A DNA stretch of 37,001 nt from Hungatella sp. (GCA_022796015.1 JAAWHU010000030.1:1-37001), one strand, 5' to 3'. Positions 14,524-23,773 are shown, counted from the first letter of the stretch. Made by a program: numbers and translations. The notes: a model not told the origin generated them from the sequence alone.

Positions 14524-17115
14524 ATGAAAAAAAGCAACAGACGTTTAGCTGCCCTTACTATGGCAGCGGCTCTCACGGCTTCCATGACGGCTTGTCAGAG
14601 CCAGCCGGCTGAGACAGCGGCACCGGAGACTACAACAGCGGCGCCGGAGACTACGGAAGCAAAGCCAGAGTCCCTGTACACTGCAGGCACTTATTCCGCC
14701 ACGGAGCAGGGCTTTGGAGGTCCCGTCACTGTAACTCTTACGGTCAGCGACAATGAGATCACCGATGTAACCATTGAGGGTGAGGCAGAGACACCTACTA
14801 TAGGAGGGGCTGCTCTTGACACCTTAAAGCAGGCTGTTTTGGATGCACAATCAGGAGAGATTGACGCCGTAGCCGGCGCTACCATCACTTCAGAAGCCGT
14901 GAAGAAGGCCGTGGCCAATGCCATCGCCCAGGCGAAGGGCGAGGTAAGCGCAGATGCAGAGCTGGCATTTACTCCGGGAACCTACACCGGTGTGGGCGAA
15001 GGCTACAACGGACCTGTGGAGGTCAGCGTAACATTTGACGAGAAGGCGGTTACTGCCATCGAGGTTACCTCCAGCAAAGAGACAGAGCATGTAGGCGATA
15101 TCGCATATGAGATTATGATTCCTCAGATGATTGAAGCCAACGGAACAGGTGTTGATGGAGTTTCCGGCGCTACTTTCTCGAGCCGCGCCTTAAAGGCTGC
15201 TGTCAATGCAGCTGCCGAGGAGGCAGGAGTTACCAATGCATCCCAGTTTGCTGCCAACACCGTTGAGGTGAAGGCTCAGGTTGCCATCGAGGATACCTGG
15301 GACGTGGTTATCGTAGGCGCCGGCGGAGCAGGCATCAGTGCTGCCGCACAGGCCGCACAGGATGGCAACACCGTACTGGTAATCGAGAAGAACGCCGAGG
15401 TGGGCGGCAACACCCTTGTATCCGGCGGTCAGTATCAGAGCGTTATGCCTTACCTGGTATGGGACGAGAAGGATCCCGATGCCACTACAGGAGTAGGTTT
15501 TGATGGCAATACATACAACAAAGTAAAGTCCGTCAACGGATGTATCAATGAATTAAAGATGATCTATGACTGGTCCGAGGAAGAGTTTGACGCGGACTTC
15601 TACAAGGATCACGAGTATGTTGCAGGCGATGCCGCAGAGCTTTCCAAGCACGGTGTTCACGCAGACTATCTGCCCACGCTCCAGGCTTTGAAGAAAGAGA
15701 TCAAGGCATACCTTGACTGGGCACAGCCCAAGCTGGACGCAGGCACTCCCGAGTCTGAACTGACACTGTTCTCCACACTGAACCTTCACATTTTCCAGAC
15801 CTACTACGGCGGACTGCGTCAGAGCGCTGACGGTTCTGAGTGGATCTACGGCAATGTTGACCTGGTTAAGCAGTTCATCGAGGATGGACAGGACATTAAG
15901 CCATGGCTGGAATCCATGGGAGCAACTTTTGTGGAAGACACCCAGCCGACTCTGATCGGTGCTCTGTGGTACAGAGAGAACGAGTTTATCGGCGCCAATG
16001 TTGATGCTGACGGAGACGGAAAGCCAGAGGAATATAAGGGACGCTGGGGTACTTACTTCATGGCTCCTATGACAGAATTCCTTCAGAAGGATGACAAGAA
16101 CCAGATTATGACAAGAACCACAGCAGAGGAGCTGATTGTAGAGGATGGCCGTGTAACCGGCGTGAAGGCAACCATGTACGATGGCACAGAGGTTACGGCA
16201 AAGGCGGCGAAGGGTGTAATTCTTGCAACCGGCGGTTATGCTGCCAATGTTGAGAAGGTTGTTGAGACCAATGATTACTGGTCACCGGAATTTGTAACCA
16301 AAGCTATTAAGACTACCAACCGCAACTCCCTTACCGGAAGCGGTATTGAGATGGCTCAGGAAGTGGGAGCAGACGTAACAGGAGAAGGCTGGACTCAGAT
16401 GATGCCTATCAGCTGGGTTGACAACGGCAACCTGGCATTCGGCGGCGGCAACTATGCCATCTACATTAACCCTACCACAGGCAAGAGATTTGTGGACGAG
16501 GGATCCGAACGTGACGTTCTTTCTCTTGGAGAGTTTGAGAACGGTATTGAGGTAAACGGAACCAAGGGCGTATTCATGGAGATCTACAATGCATCTGAGA
16601 TGATTCCAGGCCCTATCCAGTTAGCTCCCGAAGGAGACTTTGCTGGCAGATACTACAGAAGGAGCGCCAATGAAGAGGAACTGGCTGCCTTGTTTAAGGA
16701 GATCGGTATAGCTGCCGATGCAAAGACCGTTCTTGAGACTATTGAGAAGTATGATATGGCAGTTATGGGTCAGGGAGAGTTCGAGGATGCAGGTAAGGCT
16801 ATTGCCTCCAGAACCATCGGCGACGTGGAGAAGAATGCAGACGGAAGCTACAATGTAGATTCCTACAAGCTGGAGGGCACGGCTCTCACCATCCGTCTCA
16901 TGGCTCCTTCCACCCACCATACCATGGGCGGACTTGTAGTTGATACAGAACGTCATGTACTGGATGAAAGCGGCAACGCCATTCCGGGACTCTATGCAGC
17001 AGGCGAGGTTACCGGCGGAATCCACGGCGGCAACCGTCTTGGCGGCAATGCCATCACCGAGATCATTGTTTCCGGACGTACTGCAGCCAAAGCAATCACA
17101 GCTGACAACCAATAA
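14524..17115 (+). CDS. Exported FMN/FAD fumarate-reductase-like lipoprotein
   Basis: Surface flavoprotein of 863 aa. A signal peptide ends in a lipobox-like MTAC (about residues 20-24), then a Thr/Glu/Ala/Pro linker runs to about 50. Two FMN_bind domains follow (about 55-140 and 150-240), each with a flavinylation-type motif, AGAT (Thr120) and SGAT (Thr217). From about 258 is a FAD_binding_2 reductase domain with VVIVGAGGAGISAAAQA (dinucleotide fold) and the C-terminal STHHTMGGLVVD and HGGNRLGGNAI (Arg838) segments of fumarate reductase and urocanate reductase relatives. It should reduce an external unsaturated carboxylate, with electrons passing FMN to FAD. Covalent FMN would require ApbE, which is not in the window. 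The true acceptor is unknown. It stands alone between a terminator-separated regulator and its own terminators. Confidence 0.9.
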   Translation: MKKSNRRLAALTMAAALTASMTACQSQPAETAAPETTTAAPETTEAKPESLYTAGTYSATEQGFGGPVTVTLTVSDNEITDVTIEGEAETPTIGGAALDTLKQAVLDAQSGEIDAVAGATITSEAVKKAVANAIAQAKGEVSADAELAFTPGTYTGVGEGYNGPVEVSVTFDEKAVTAIEVTSSKETEHVGDIAYEIMIPQMIEANGTGVDGVSGATFSSRALKAAVNAAAEEAGVTNASQFAANTVEVKAQVAIEDTWDVVIVGAGGAGISAAAQAAQDGNTVLVIEKNAEVGGNTLVSGGQYQSVMPYLVWDEKDPDATTGVGFDGNTYNKVKSVNGCINELKMIYDWSEEEFDADFYKDHEYVAGDAAELSKHGVHADYLPTLQALKKEIKAYLDWAQPKLDAGTPESELTLFSTLNLHIFQTYYGGLRQSADGSEWIYGNVDLVKQFIEDGQDIKPWLESMGATFVEDTQPTLIGALWYRENEFIGANVDADGDGKPEEYKGRWGTYFMAPMTEFLQKDDKNQIMTRTTAEELIVEDGRVTGVKATMYDGTEVTAKAAKGVILATGGYAANVEKVVETNDYWSPEFVTKAIKTTNRNSLTGSGIEMAQEVGADVTGEGWTQMMPISWVDNGNLAFGGGNYAIYINPTTGKRFVDEGSERDVLSLGEFENGIEVNGTKGVFMEIYNASEMIPGPIQLAPEGDFAGRYYRRSANEEELAALFKEIGIAADAKTVLETIEKYDMAVMGQGEFEDAGKAIASRTIGDVEKNADGSYNVDSYKLEGTALTIRLMAPSTHHTMGGLVVDTERHVLDESGNAIPGLYAAGEVTGGIHGGNRLGGNAITEIIVSGRTAAKAITADNQ

Positions 17116-17128
17116 TCAAATACAAAGG

Positions 17129-17183
17129 GGGCGGCCTTATGCCGCCCTTAAAAAGCCGGTCACTTCATGGAGGCCGGCTTTTT
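17129..17183 (+). terminator. Tandem hairpins terminating the flavoprotein gene
   Basis: Hairpin 1 is GGGCGGC (17129-17135) with GCCGCCC (17141-17147). Hairpin 2 is AAAAAGCCGG (17150-17159) with CCGGCTTTTT (17174-17183), a standard intrinsic terminator with A- and T-runs on its two sides. Confidence 0.8.
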
Positions 17184-17223
17184 CTTTAGATTTTTTCCAT
17201 AAGGCTTATAGGAAAATTCTATT

Positions 17224-17252
17224 TTGCAAAAATCAAGAAAAGGGAGTATGAT
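17224..17252 (+). promoter_or_regulatory. Promoter of the chromate-transporter pair
   Basis: TTGCAA (17224-17229), 17 bp, then TATGAT (17247-17252), 45 bp upstream of the first start codon. Confidence 0.6.
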
Positions 17253-17297
17253 AATAAAGGCAGATCATAGTTGTCTGCGGGAATCAGGAGGATACCT

Positions 17298-17879
17298 ATG
17301 AAAAAGATTTCAGAAAGCCTTATGGCCCGGACCGGGAGGCTGGCGGCAATGTTCTGGATTATGGCAAAGATCGGCTGCTTTACCTTTGGAGGCGGGTGGA
17401 GCATTATCGGCCAGATGCAGAATGAATTTGTAGATAAGCGGGGATGGATGACAGAAGAACAGATCATTGACTTTATGTCCCTTGCCAAATCGTTTCCGGG
17501 AATCATGATTGTCAATATGTCGGTACTCTGCGGATACGCTATGGAGGGAGTGGCGGGAGCTTTGGCTGCCGCCTTCGGCCTGACGGCTCCGGCCATTGCG
17601 GCCATTGGCCTGGTAGCTTATTTTTACAGTTCTCTGAAAGCCAACCCTTATGTGGAAAAGATACTGGGGGGAGTCCGGTGTGTGGTGATTCCCATAATTC
17701 TTCAGGCAGCCTGGAAATTAAAAGAAAAATCTCTGACATCTAAGTGTTCCTATTTGCTTTTTGCCATCTCCTTTGCTGTGTGTGCTTTTACGAATATAAG
17801 TAAACCTATGGTCATTGCGGCGGGAGCTTTGCTGGGGCTTCTGGTGTGGAGAGGAGGGGAGAAGCATGGTACTGCTTGA
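17298..17879 (+). CDS. Chromate transporter half-protein, N-type (ChrA family)
   Basis: Membrane protein of 193 aa, one half of the split ChrA (CHR) transporter. The N-terminal FWIMAKIGCFTFGGGWSIIGQMQNEFVDKRGWMTEEQ and the LAKSFPGIMIVNMSVLCGYAMEG segment are the classic CHR motifs, followed by hydrophobic helices. ATG 17298 follows AGGAGG (17286-17291); an upstream TTG at 17271 lacks a ribosome site. Single-domain CHR proteins act as pairs of opposite topology, and a partner follows with a 14-nt overlap. Chromate export is a family activity; the physiological substrate in an anaerobe is unclear and may be another anion. Confidence 0.87.
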   Translation: MKKISESLMARTGRLAAMFWIMAKIGCFTFGGGWSIIGQMQNEFVDKRGWMTEEQIIDFMSLAKSFPGIMIVNMSVLCGYAMEGVAGALAAAFGLTAPAIAAIGLVAYFYSSLKANPYVEKILGGVRCVVIPIILQAAWKLKEKSLTSKCSYLLFAISFAVCAFTNISKPMVIAAGALLGLLVWRGGEKHGTA

Positions 17880-18411
17880 ATTGTTTCTTTCTTTTATGAA
17901 AATCGGATTTTTCAGTTTCGGGGGCCTCACCATGATCCCGGTGATCAATGATGAGGTGCTGGTTCATGGCTGGATGACAGCCGATGAGGTCATGGATATT
18001 GTGGCCGTGGCGGAGATGACGCCGGGTTCTCTGGGAATCAACTGCGCTACTTTTGTAGGCCTTAGGACTGCCGGGGTAATAGGCGCTTTTTGCGCCACCC
18101 TGGGAGTTATGATGCCATCTCTCACCCTCTGTATGGCAGCGGCTCATTTCCTTATTAAATTAAAGGGCAGCACCATTATGGAAAGCGCCATGAGCGGGGT
18201 CCGCCCTGTGAGTATGGGGATGCTTCTGGCCGTGGTGGTGACCTTAAGCCAGACTACCTTCTGGGTGGAGGGAGCTGCCCTGGCCTTTGAGAGTATCCGA
18301 TGGAACCTGGTGGTAATAGCTGCTATCTGCGGAATATTCATGTTTCGGTTCAGGCTGACTATTCCAAAGACCATTCTTTTAGCGGCAGTCCTGGGACTTT
18401 TCATGGGTTAG
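17866..18411 (+). CDS. Chromate transporter half-protein, second partner (ChrA family)
   Basis: Membrane protein of 181 aa and the second CHR half. It carries LELFLSFMKIGFFSFGGLTMIPVINDEVLVHGWMTADE and VAEMTPGSLGINCATFVGLRTAG, paralogous to the motifs of the upstream gene. ATG 17866 is set by GAGGAGGGGAG just before it; longer reading upstream only overlaps the partner. The 14-nt overlap implies coupled, roughly equal synthesis. Its last 33 nt overlap the 3' end of the convergent LysR gene, with no terminator between them. Confidence 0.87.
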   Translation: MVLLELFLSFMKIGFFSFGGLTMIPVINDEVLVHGWMTADEVMDIVAVAEMTPGSLGINCATFVGLRTAGVIGAFCATLGVMMPSLTLCMAAAHFLIKLKGSTIMESAMSGVRPVSMGMLLAVVVTLSQTTFWVEGAALAFESIRWNLVVIAAICGIFMFRFRLTIPKTILLAAVLGLFMG

Positions 18412-19338
18412 TCCCGGAAGGCTTTCCTTCATGCAGCGGATAAAAAGCTGATCGGCCTTGGAGAGGAACCTGCCCTCCAAGGTGGCAATGCACATATCCC
18501 ACCAGGCCTCATAGCGGTTGTGGATGGAGAAGAGAAGGGGAGACTCTTCCTGCTCCACGGTTAGACGGGAATACTGAAGAGGAACCATGGTGATGCCTGC
18601 GCCCTTGGCGGCCAGGAGCTGGGCGGTGGTGTGATTTTTTAGGGTCATGACCGTGTTGATCTGGCGGATGCCGGCTTTCTTTAAAACCATATCCGTGACC
18701 TGGCGGATTCTCTGGCCGGGATGGAGGCGGATCATGGGTTCCTTGTCCAAAAGCTTCAGATCCAGAACAGGGTAGGGATATCCTTCCAAGGCCCTGGCTT
18801 TTTCAAGAAGGGGATGGCCCGGTGCTGTCACCAGGATAAAGGGATCTCTCTGAAGAATCTCGTAGCTGATCTTATTGTACTGAGGCTCTGCGGGGGCATG
18901 CATGACTACAAAGTCCAGTTCTCCCATTACCAGCCGCTTTTCTAGGCCATCTGTATTGTCTTCTGTTATCTGCAGCTCTATGAAGGGGCAGATTTCCCGA
19001 AACCGTTTTACCGTCTGGGGAAGGGTGAGAATCCCAAGATGATTGGTAATCCCAAGATGAATCCGTCCTGTCTTTAGGTTGTTCATATCGCTGATCTCGC
19101 TCTCAAAATCCTCATATATTTTTAAAATCTGACCTGCAATGTGGTAATAGCGTTCCCCTGCGTAGGTAAGGTTTAGGCCGGAAGTGGTTCGGTTAAAAAG
19201 GGGAGTTCCAAGCTGTTCCTCCAGCTTCTGAAGAGCCTGGCTCAGGGAGGGTTGGGCGATATAAAGCTTTTTGGCGGCTTTTGAGATGCTGTTTTCTTCG
19301 GCGACGGTTTTTACATAGAGAAGTTCGCGGCTGGTCAT
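18379..19338 (-). CDS. LysR-family transcriptional regulator
   Basis: Regulator of 319 aa. The N-terminal winged helix-turn-helix (1-60) reads TSRELLYVKTVAEENSISKAAKKLYIAQPSLSQALQKLEEQLGTPLFNRT, the standard LysR pattern. Residues about 90-300 form the inducer-binding domain. ATG is at 19338, with AGGAG upstream on the - strand. It is divergent from the aconitase-family hydratase, and the 156-bp region between them carries two LysR boxes. It is therefore very likely the activator of that gene and may repress itself. The inducer is unknown. It converges on the chromate transporter gene with a 33-nt overlap. Confidence 0.92.
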   Translation of the reverse strand: MTSRELLYVKTVAEENSISKAAKKLYIAQPSLSQALQKLEEQLGTPLFNRTTSGLNLTYAGERYYHIAGQILKIYEDFESEISDMNNLKTGRIHLGITNHLGILTLPQTVKRFREICPFIELQITEDNTDGLEKRLVMGELDFVVMHAPAEPQYNKISYEILQRDPFILVTAPGHPLLEKARALEGYPYPVLDLKLLDKEPMIRLHPGQRIRQVTDMVLKKAGIRQINTVMTLKNHTTAQLLAAKGAGITMVPLQYSRLTVEQEESPLLFSIHNRYEAWWDMCIATLEGRFLSKADQLFIRCMKESLPGLTHEKSQDCR

Positions 19339-19369
19339 GGCGGGACAGCTCCTTTTTGAAATTTATTAT

Positions 19370-19435
19370 TAGGCAAAACCTATGAATGATATAAGATACA
19401 TAGTATTTTACTATATTCTATCACGATGATATAAT
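19370..19435 (+). promoter_or_regulatory. LysR-type control region and hydratase promoter
   Basis: TAGGCAAAACCTA (19370-19382) and ATAGTATTTTACTAT (19400-19414) are both inverted repeats and both fit T-N11-A. Their centres lie 31 bp apart, about three helical turns. The promoter is TTTACT (19407-19412), 17 bp, TATAAT (19430-19435). With a start near 19442 the first box is centred about -66 and the second overlaps -35. This is the classical arrangement of recognition and activation sites for a LysR activator. Confidence 0.75.
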
Positions 19436-19494
19436 GAGGTCAATAAGGAACCATACAGGACAGCACAAAATACATAATTATGGAGGGATTTCAC

Positions 19495-21786
19495 ATGGTA
19501 AGGTTGTATGACGGAGGGGTTTATCTGGTAAATGGAAGAGAAATCGTACCAGAGCATGAGGAGGCAAAGGTAAGGTCGCTGACAAGGAAGGAGGTCAGCC
19601 GGGAAGAGGCCAGAAAGGGAACCATCGCTTACAATATTATAAAAGCTCACAATACCACAGAGGATATGGAGCATCTGAAGCTAAGGTTTGATGCTCTGAC
19701 TTCCCATGACATTACGTTTGTAGGCATTATTCAGACGGCGAAAGCCTCAGGGATGACAGAATTTCCCATTCCTTATGTGCTCACCAACTGCCATAATTCC
19801 TTATGTGCAGTGGGAGGCACCATCAATGAGGACGATCACATATTCGGCCTGTCCGCCTGCAAGAAGTACGGCGGAATCTTCGTTCCCCCCCATATTGCCG
19901 TGATTCATCAGTATATGAGGGAGACCATGGCCGGAGGCGGCAAGATGATTCTGGGCTCTGACAGTCACACCCGCTACGGCGCTCTGGGCACTATGGCTGT
20001 AGGAGAAGGCGGCGGTGAGCTGGTGAAGCAGCTTTTAAGGGATACCTATGACGTTGCCTTCCCGGGAGTGGTGGGAGTATACCTGGATGGAAGGGTGAAT
20101 CCTGGAGTGGGGCCTCAGGATATTGCCCTTGCTATTATCGGAGCCGTGTTTAAGTGCGGCTATGTGAAGAATAAGGTCATGGAATTTGTGGGCCCCGGCA
20201 TCTCGGCCATGACCACGGACTTCAGAAACGGCATTGACGTTATGACCACGGAGACCACCTGCTGGACCTCTATCTGGAGAACCGATGAGGACACAAAATC
20301 ATTCTTGGCCCTTCATGGAAGGGAGGATGATTACAGGGAGCTGAACCCGGCAGAGGTGGCTTACTACGATGGCATGGTCTATGTGGATCTGTCCACGGTA
20401 AAGCCCATGATTGCCCTTCCGTTCCATCCAAGCAACACCTACGAGATCGACGAGCTCAACGCAAACCTGGAGGATATCTTGAGAGGCGTGGAGGTGGAGG
20501 CCTTGAGGCTGTCAGGAGATAAGGCCAGCTTAAGTCTTACGGATAAGATTGTGAACGGAAAACTTATGGTGCAGCAGGGAATCATTGCAGGATGTGCAGG
20601 AGGCAACTATACCAACGTTATGGAAGCCGCCCATATCTTGGAGGGCAGAAGCTGCGGCAGCGATGTGTTTAACCTGTCCGTATATCCATCCTCCCAGCCG
20701 GTTTATATGGAATTGGTAAAAAACGGTGCTGTGGCCTCTCTTATGGCGGCCGGAGCTGCCTTAAAGACCGCCTTCTGCGGCCCCTGCTTCGGCGCAGGAG
20801 ATACGCCCGGCAACAACGGCTTAAGTATCCGCCATACCACCAGAAACTTCCCTAACAGAGAAGGCTCCAAGCCGGGAGCGGGCCAGATGTCTGCAGTGGC
20901 GCTTATGGACGCCCGTTCCATCGCCGCCACAGCTGCCAACGGAGGTATCCTTACGCCGGCTGATGCCGTGGCAGACGGATATGAAGTGCCAAAATACCAC
21001 TTTGACGACACCGTGTACCGGAACAGAATCTATCAGGGATATCATGCCGGAGACAAGGCTAAGGAGCTGGTGTATGGGCCGAACATCAAAGACTGGCCTG
21101 AGATGAGCGCTTTGACTGACAATATTCTGTTAAAGGTGTGCTCCAAGATTATGGATGATGTTACCACCACCGATGAGCTGATTCCTTCCGGCGAGACTTC
21201 GTCCTACCGCTCCAATCCTCTGGGGCTTGCAGAGTTTGCCCTGTCCAGGAGAGACCCGGAATACGTGGGACGCTCCAAGGCAGTAGATAAGATAGAGAAG
21301 GCCAGAGAGGCGGGAGTATGTCCCTGTGAGGCGGCGCCGGAGCTTAAGGAGATCTTTGACAAGATCCGCACCATTCCGGGCAGTGAAGAGGTCAAGGCCT
21401 TGGATACGGAGATCGGAAGCATGATCTATGCAGTGAAGCCGGGAGATGGTTCTGCCAGGGAGCAGGCAGCCAGCTGTCAGAGGGTTCTGGGAGGTCTTGC
21501 CAACATTGCAAAGGAGTATGCCACCAAGAGATACCGCTCCAACGTGATGAACTGGGGCATGATTCCCTTCCAGATGGCAGAGGAGCCAGACGCGCTGGAT
21601 GTGGGAAGCTACATCTATGTTCCGGGTATCAGGGCCGCACTGGACGGTGATATGAAGAACATAAAGGCTTATGTAATAGGAGAAGAGATAAAAGAATTAA
21701 ATCTGTACATTGCAGATATGACAGAGGACGAGAAAAAGATTGTGAAGGCAGGATGCCTGATTAACTACAACCGGATCAGACAGTAG
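19495..21786 (+). CDS. Aconitase-superfamily hydratase (YbhJ-like)
   Basis: Protein of 763 aa of the aconitase superfamily, similar in length to E. coli YbhJ. Landmarks are [34 protein letters not shown] (substrate and cluster region), a Cys in [12 protein letters not shown] where aconitases have GSCTN, and CGPCFGAGD matching the aconitase CGPC pair. So three Cys for a [4Fe-4S] cluster are present. The C-terminal swivel domain contains SSYRSNPLG. It should be a cytosolic (de)hydratase of a hydroxy-acid; the substrate is unknown. ATG 19495 has GGAGGG (19482-19487) upstream and is preferred to ATG 19480. It is a single-gene unit controlled by the divergent LysR protein. It is not a canonical AcnA, which is nearer 900 aa. 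Confidence 0.85.
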   Translation: MVRLYDGGVYLVNGREIVPEHEEAKVRSLTRKEVSREEARKGTIAYNIIKAHNTTEDMEHLKLRFDALTSHDITFVGIIQTAKASGMTEFPIPYVLTNCHNSLCAVGGTINEDDHIFGLSACKKYGGIFVPPHIAVIHQYMRETMAGGGKMILGSDSHTRYGALGTMAVGEGGGELVKQLLRDTYDVAFPGVVGVYLDGRVNPGVGPQDIALAIIGAVFKCGYVKNKVMEFVGPGISAMTTDFRNGIDVMTTETTCWTSIWRTDEDTKSFLALHGREDDYRELNPAEVAYYDGMVYVDLSTVKPMIALPFHPSNTYEIDELNANLEDILRGVEVEALRLSGDKASLSLTDKIVNGKLMVQQGIIAGCAGGNYTNVMEAAHILEGRSCGSDVFNLSVYPSSQPVYMELVKNGAVASLMAAGAALKTAFCGPCFGAGDTPGNNGLSIRHTTRNFPNREGSKPGAGQMSAVALMDARSIAATAANGGILTPADAVADGYEVPKYHFDDTVYRNRIYQGYHAGDKAKELVYGPNIKDWPEMSALTDNILLKVCSKIMDDVTTTDELIPSGETSSYRSNPLGLAEFALSRRDPEYVGRSKAVDKIEKAREAGVCPCEAAPELKEIFDKIRTIPGSEEVKALDTEIGSMIYAVKPGDGSAREQAASCQRVLGGLANIAKEYATKRYRSNVMNWGMIPFQMAEEPDALDVGSYIYVPGIRAALDGDMKNIKAYVIGEEIKELNLYIADMTEDEKKIVKAGCLINYNRIRQ

Positions 21787-21808
21787 TCCGTCTGTATCAT
21801 GAGAAAAA

Positions 21809-21852
21809 AAACCGTTTTGCACCAAAAGGCCGGTGCAGGACGGTTTCTTTTA
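21809..21852 (+). terminator. Intrinsic terminator after the hydratase gene
   Basis: A 15-bp stem (21809-21823 with 21832-21846, two G-U pairs) with an 8-nt loop, preceded by an A-run and followed by CTTTT. Confidence 0.8.
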
Positions 21853-21993
21853 ATAATTGTAATATTTTGTAAAAAATCGTCAGAAAAAAGTCGGATAATA
21901 TAAGAGTTTGGTAAAGTCTTACCGGGAAATTTTTGCTACAATATGGATAATAGAAAAAAAGTACCAATACCACAGAAGAAAGGGGCAGAGAAT

Positions 21994-22722
21994 ATGAAGA
22001 TGTGTTGGAAGCTGTTAAAGAGAGTTTGTTTACTTATGGCAGTTATTGCAGTCTGTTCCGGGTTCGTGGTTGTGGGAAAGGGTTATACGGTTTACCGGGA
22101 GGCCTTAGAGGACATGAGCCTGAAGGATAAGGTGGCCTCTGTTCAGCTTAAAGATTCCTACACGGAATACGAGGAACTTCCCGAGCTCTATATTCAGGCG
22201 GTGACAGCTGTGGAGGACAAGCGTTTCCTCAGTCACAGGGGAGTGGATTTGATAGCCATATGCAGGGCTGTGATCAATGATGTGCGGGCAAGGGCCTTTG
22301 TGGAAGGCGGCAGTACCATCACCCAGCAGCTGGCCAAGAATCTCTACTTTGGAGGGAATAAAGATCTCACCAGAAAAGTTGCGGAGGTATTCATGGCTTT
22401 TGACCTTGAGAGGAATTACACCAAGGAAGAGATCTTTGAACTGTATGTGAATGTGATCTATTTTGGAGACGGGTATTATGACGTGGCGTCAGCCAGTGAC
22501 GGATATTTTGGAAAAGAGCCGGAGGAGCTGACCGAGTATGAGTGTACGCTCCTTGCAGGGATTCCCAATGCGCCATCCGTATACGCTCCCACGAAGAATC
22601 CGGATCTGGCGGCCAAAAGGCAGCTGAAGGTGCTGGAGAGAATGGAGGCCTGCGGCTATCTTTCCTCAGAGGAGGCAGAGACCGTGGCGGAGACGGCGGC
22701 ACAGCTGCTGCAAGTGAATTAG
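21994..22722 (+). CDS. mtgA: Monofunctional peptidoglycan glycosyltransferase (GT51)
   Basis: Membrane-anchored glycosyltransferase of 242 aa that polymerises lipid II into glycan strands. One N-terminal membrane helix (about 9-28) is followed by the GT51 domain. The catalytic Glu74 lies in AVEDKRFLSHRGVD. The second motif is EGGSTITQQLAKNLYF, with RKVAEVFMAFDLERNYTKEEIFELYVNVIYFGDGYYDV and LLAGIPNAPSVYAP after it. No transpeptidase domain follows, so it is monofunctional rather than a class A PBP. ATG 21994, behind AAAGGGG, is preferred; an upstream ATG at 21943 abuts a -10-like TACAAT (21937-21942). A strong bidirectional terminator follows. Confidence 0.9.
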   Translation: MKMCWKLLKRVCLLMAVIAVCSGFVVVGKGYTVYREALEDMSLKDKVASVQLKDSYTEYEELPELYIQAVTAVEDKRFLSHRGVDLIAICRAVINDVRARAFVEGGSTITQQLAKNLYFGGNKDLTRKVAEVFMAFDLERNYTKEEIFELYVNVIYFGDGYYDVASASDGYFGKEPEELTEYECTLLAGIPNAPSVYAPTKNPDLAAKRQLKVLERMEACGYLSSEEAETVAETAAQLLQVN

Positions 22723-22723
22723 T

Positions 22724-22767
22724 TAGAAAGCAAAAAAGGGCTGTTTACAGCCCTTTTTTGCTTTCTA
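22724..22767. terminator. Bidirectional terminator between convergent genes
   Basis: A perfect 20-bp inverted repeat (22724-22743 with 22748-22767) around the loop TTTA, with A6 and T6 runs inside the arms. It lies 1 nt after the glycosyltransferase gene and 11 nt beyond the end of the - strand hemerythrin gene, so it should terminate both. Confidence 0.85.
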
Positions 22768-22778
22768 GAAACGTACTT

Positions 22779-23681
22779 CTATGTGGTCTTATTGTTCCGG
22801 TTCCTGACTCGAAGACTCCGGTAGCAGAAAATAAAGTACCCCAGCTTACTGCTGAACAAGAGGCTTAAGGGATAGCCCTTCATAAAATCCTTCCGAAAGT
22901 CATCTTTGGTCAGAAGATTCTCTTTCTCAAAATCAGACTCCGCCTCTGCCCGGAACACCTTGCTCATATGTCCAAAAAGCTGTTCAAAGATCTGCAGGGA
23001 GGTCTCGCTGTTCAGCTCGTTCTGATCAATGGTTTTCATCTCCAGCATCCGGCTGACTCCCCGGAGCATGAGAGGTTTTTCCGCTCCAAGAAGAATCTGA
23101 AGCTTGATTCCTCCCTGGGTGGTATAGTCCTGACGGCAATAGAAGGCATTTCCTATATTCTGACCTTTATATTCGGAAGTCACAAGGGTGCTTTCCACCT
23201 GGAATGTCTCCATGGTAGCCCGGTTCACAGCCCTGGACAAAATACCGACCTGGGAAGAAAGATCGTTGTTTCTTCTAGGCACTGCCTTTCCCACAATAGC
23301 CTGGTCCTCCATCATGATATGCTCTGACAGCCAGGTGCCTAAGGTTTCTACAAAGCGCTCGACTGCCGTAGAAGAGTAATTGGACAATTCCAGATCCTTT
23401 TTTAATGCAATTAAAGTTTTATCTCTGAAATTGTCATGAATCCGCTTGTGGTTGGGATATTCCTTATAGCGGATGGAACGCATGTAGGATTCTTCCTCTG
23501 AAAAATGAACCATGGAATAAGTCTCTAAGTACTTTAGCCCCTCTTTATAGATACTTAAAGGTGCGTTGGGCTCTTTGGAGATATCCAGAAGCTTATTGAC
23601 AATCCGAAACAGCTTGGCATGCGCTTTGTCTACGATATCCACACCAATGTTAAACTTTTCATCCCATATTACGTGTTCCAT
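22779..23681 (-). CDS. Bacteriohemerythrin with extra C-terminal domain
   Basis: Protein of 300 aa. Residues 1-130 are a hemerythrin domain with all seven di-iron ligands: His21, His59, Glu63, His78, His82, His121 and Asp126. It should bind O2 or sense oxygen, redox state or NO at a non-heme di-iron site. Residues about 150-285 form a second domain that I do not recognise with confidence; its mixed pattern (GGIKLQILLGAEKPLMLRGV, then ETSLQIFEQLFGHMSKVF) loosely recalls CheC/CheX-like domains. Simple bacteriohemerythrins have about 130-150 aa, so this is a fusion. The start is the ATG at 23681, with GGGAGG upstream; a TTG at 23699 is less likely. It is a single-gene unit with its own promoter. 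Confidence 0.87.
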   Translation of the reverse strand: MEHVIWDEKFNIGVDIVDKAHAKLFRIVNKLLDISKEPNAPLSIYKEGLKYLETYSMVHFSEEESYMRSIRYKEYPNHKRIHDNFRDKTLIALKKDLELSNYSSTAVERFVETLGTWLSEHIMMEDQAIVGKAVPRRNNDLSSQVGILSRAVNRATMETFQVESTLVTSEYKGQNIGNAFYCRQDYTTQGGIKLQILLGAEKPLMLRGVSRMLEMKTIDQNELNSETSLQIFEQLFGHMSKVFRAEAESDFEKENLLTKDDFRKDFMKGYPLSLLFSSKLGYFIFCYRSLRVRNRNNKTT

Positions 23682-23724
23682 AAAAGTACAGCCTCCCAAT
23701 TTCTTTTATCTGTGATCTATTTTT

Positions 23725-23752
23725 ATTATAATACCTTTTTTCTTTTTGTCTA
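23725..23752 (-). promoter_or_regulatory. Promoter of the hemerythrin gene
   Basis: Read on the - strand: TAGACA (23752-23747), 16 bp, TATAAT (23730-23725), the latter a perfect -10, 43 bp upstream of the start codon. Confidence 0.65.
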
Positions 23753-23773
23753 TGGTTTAGGGGGAAAATGTGA

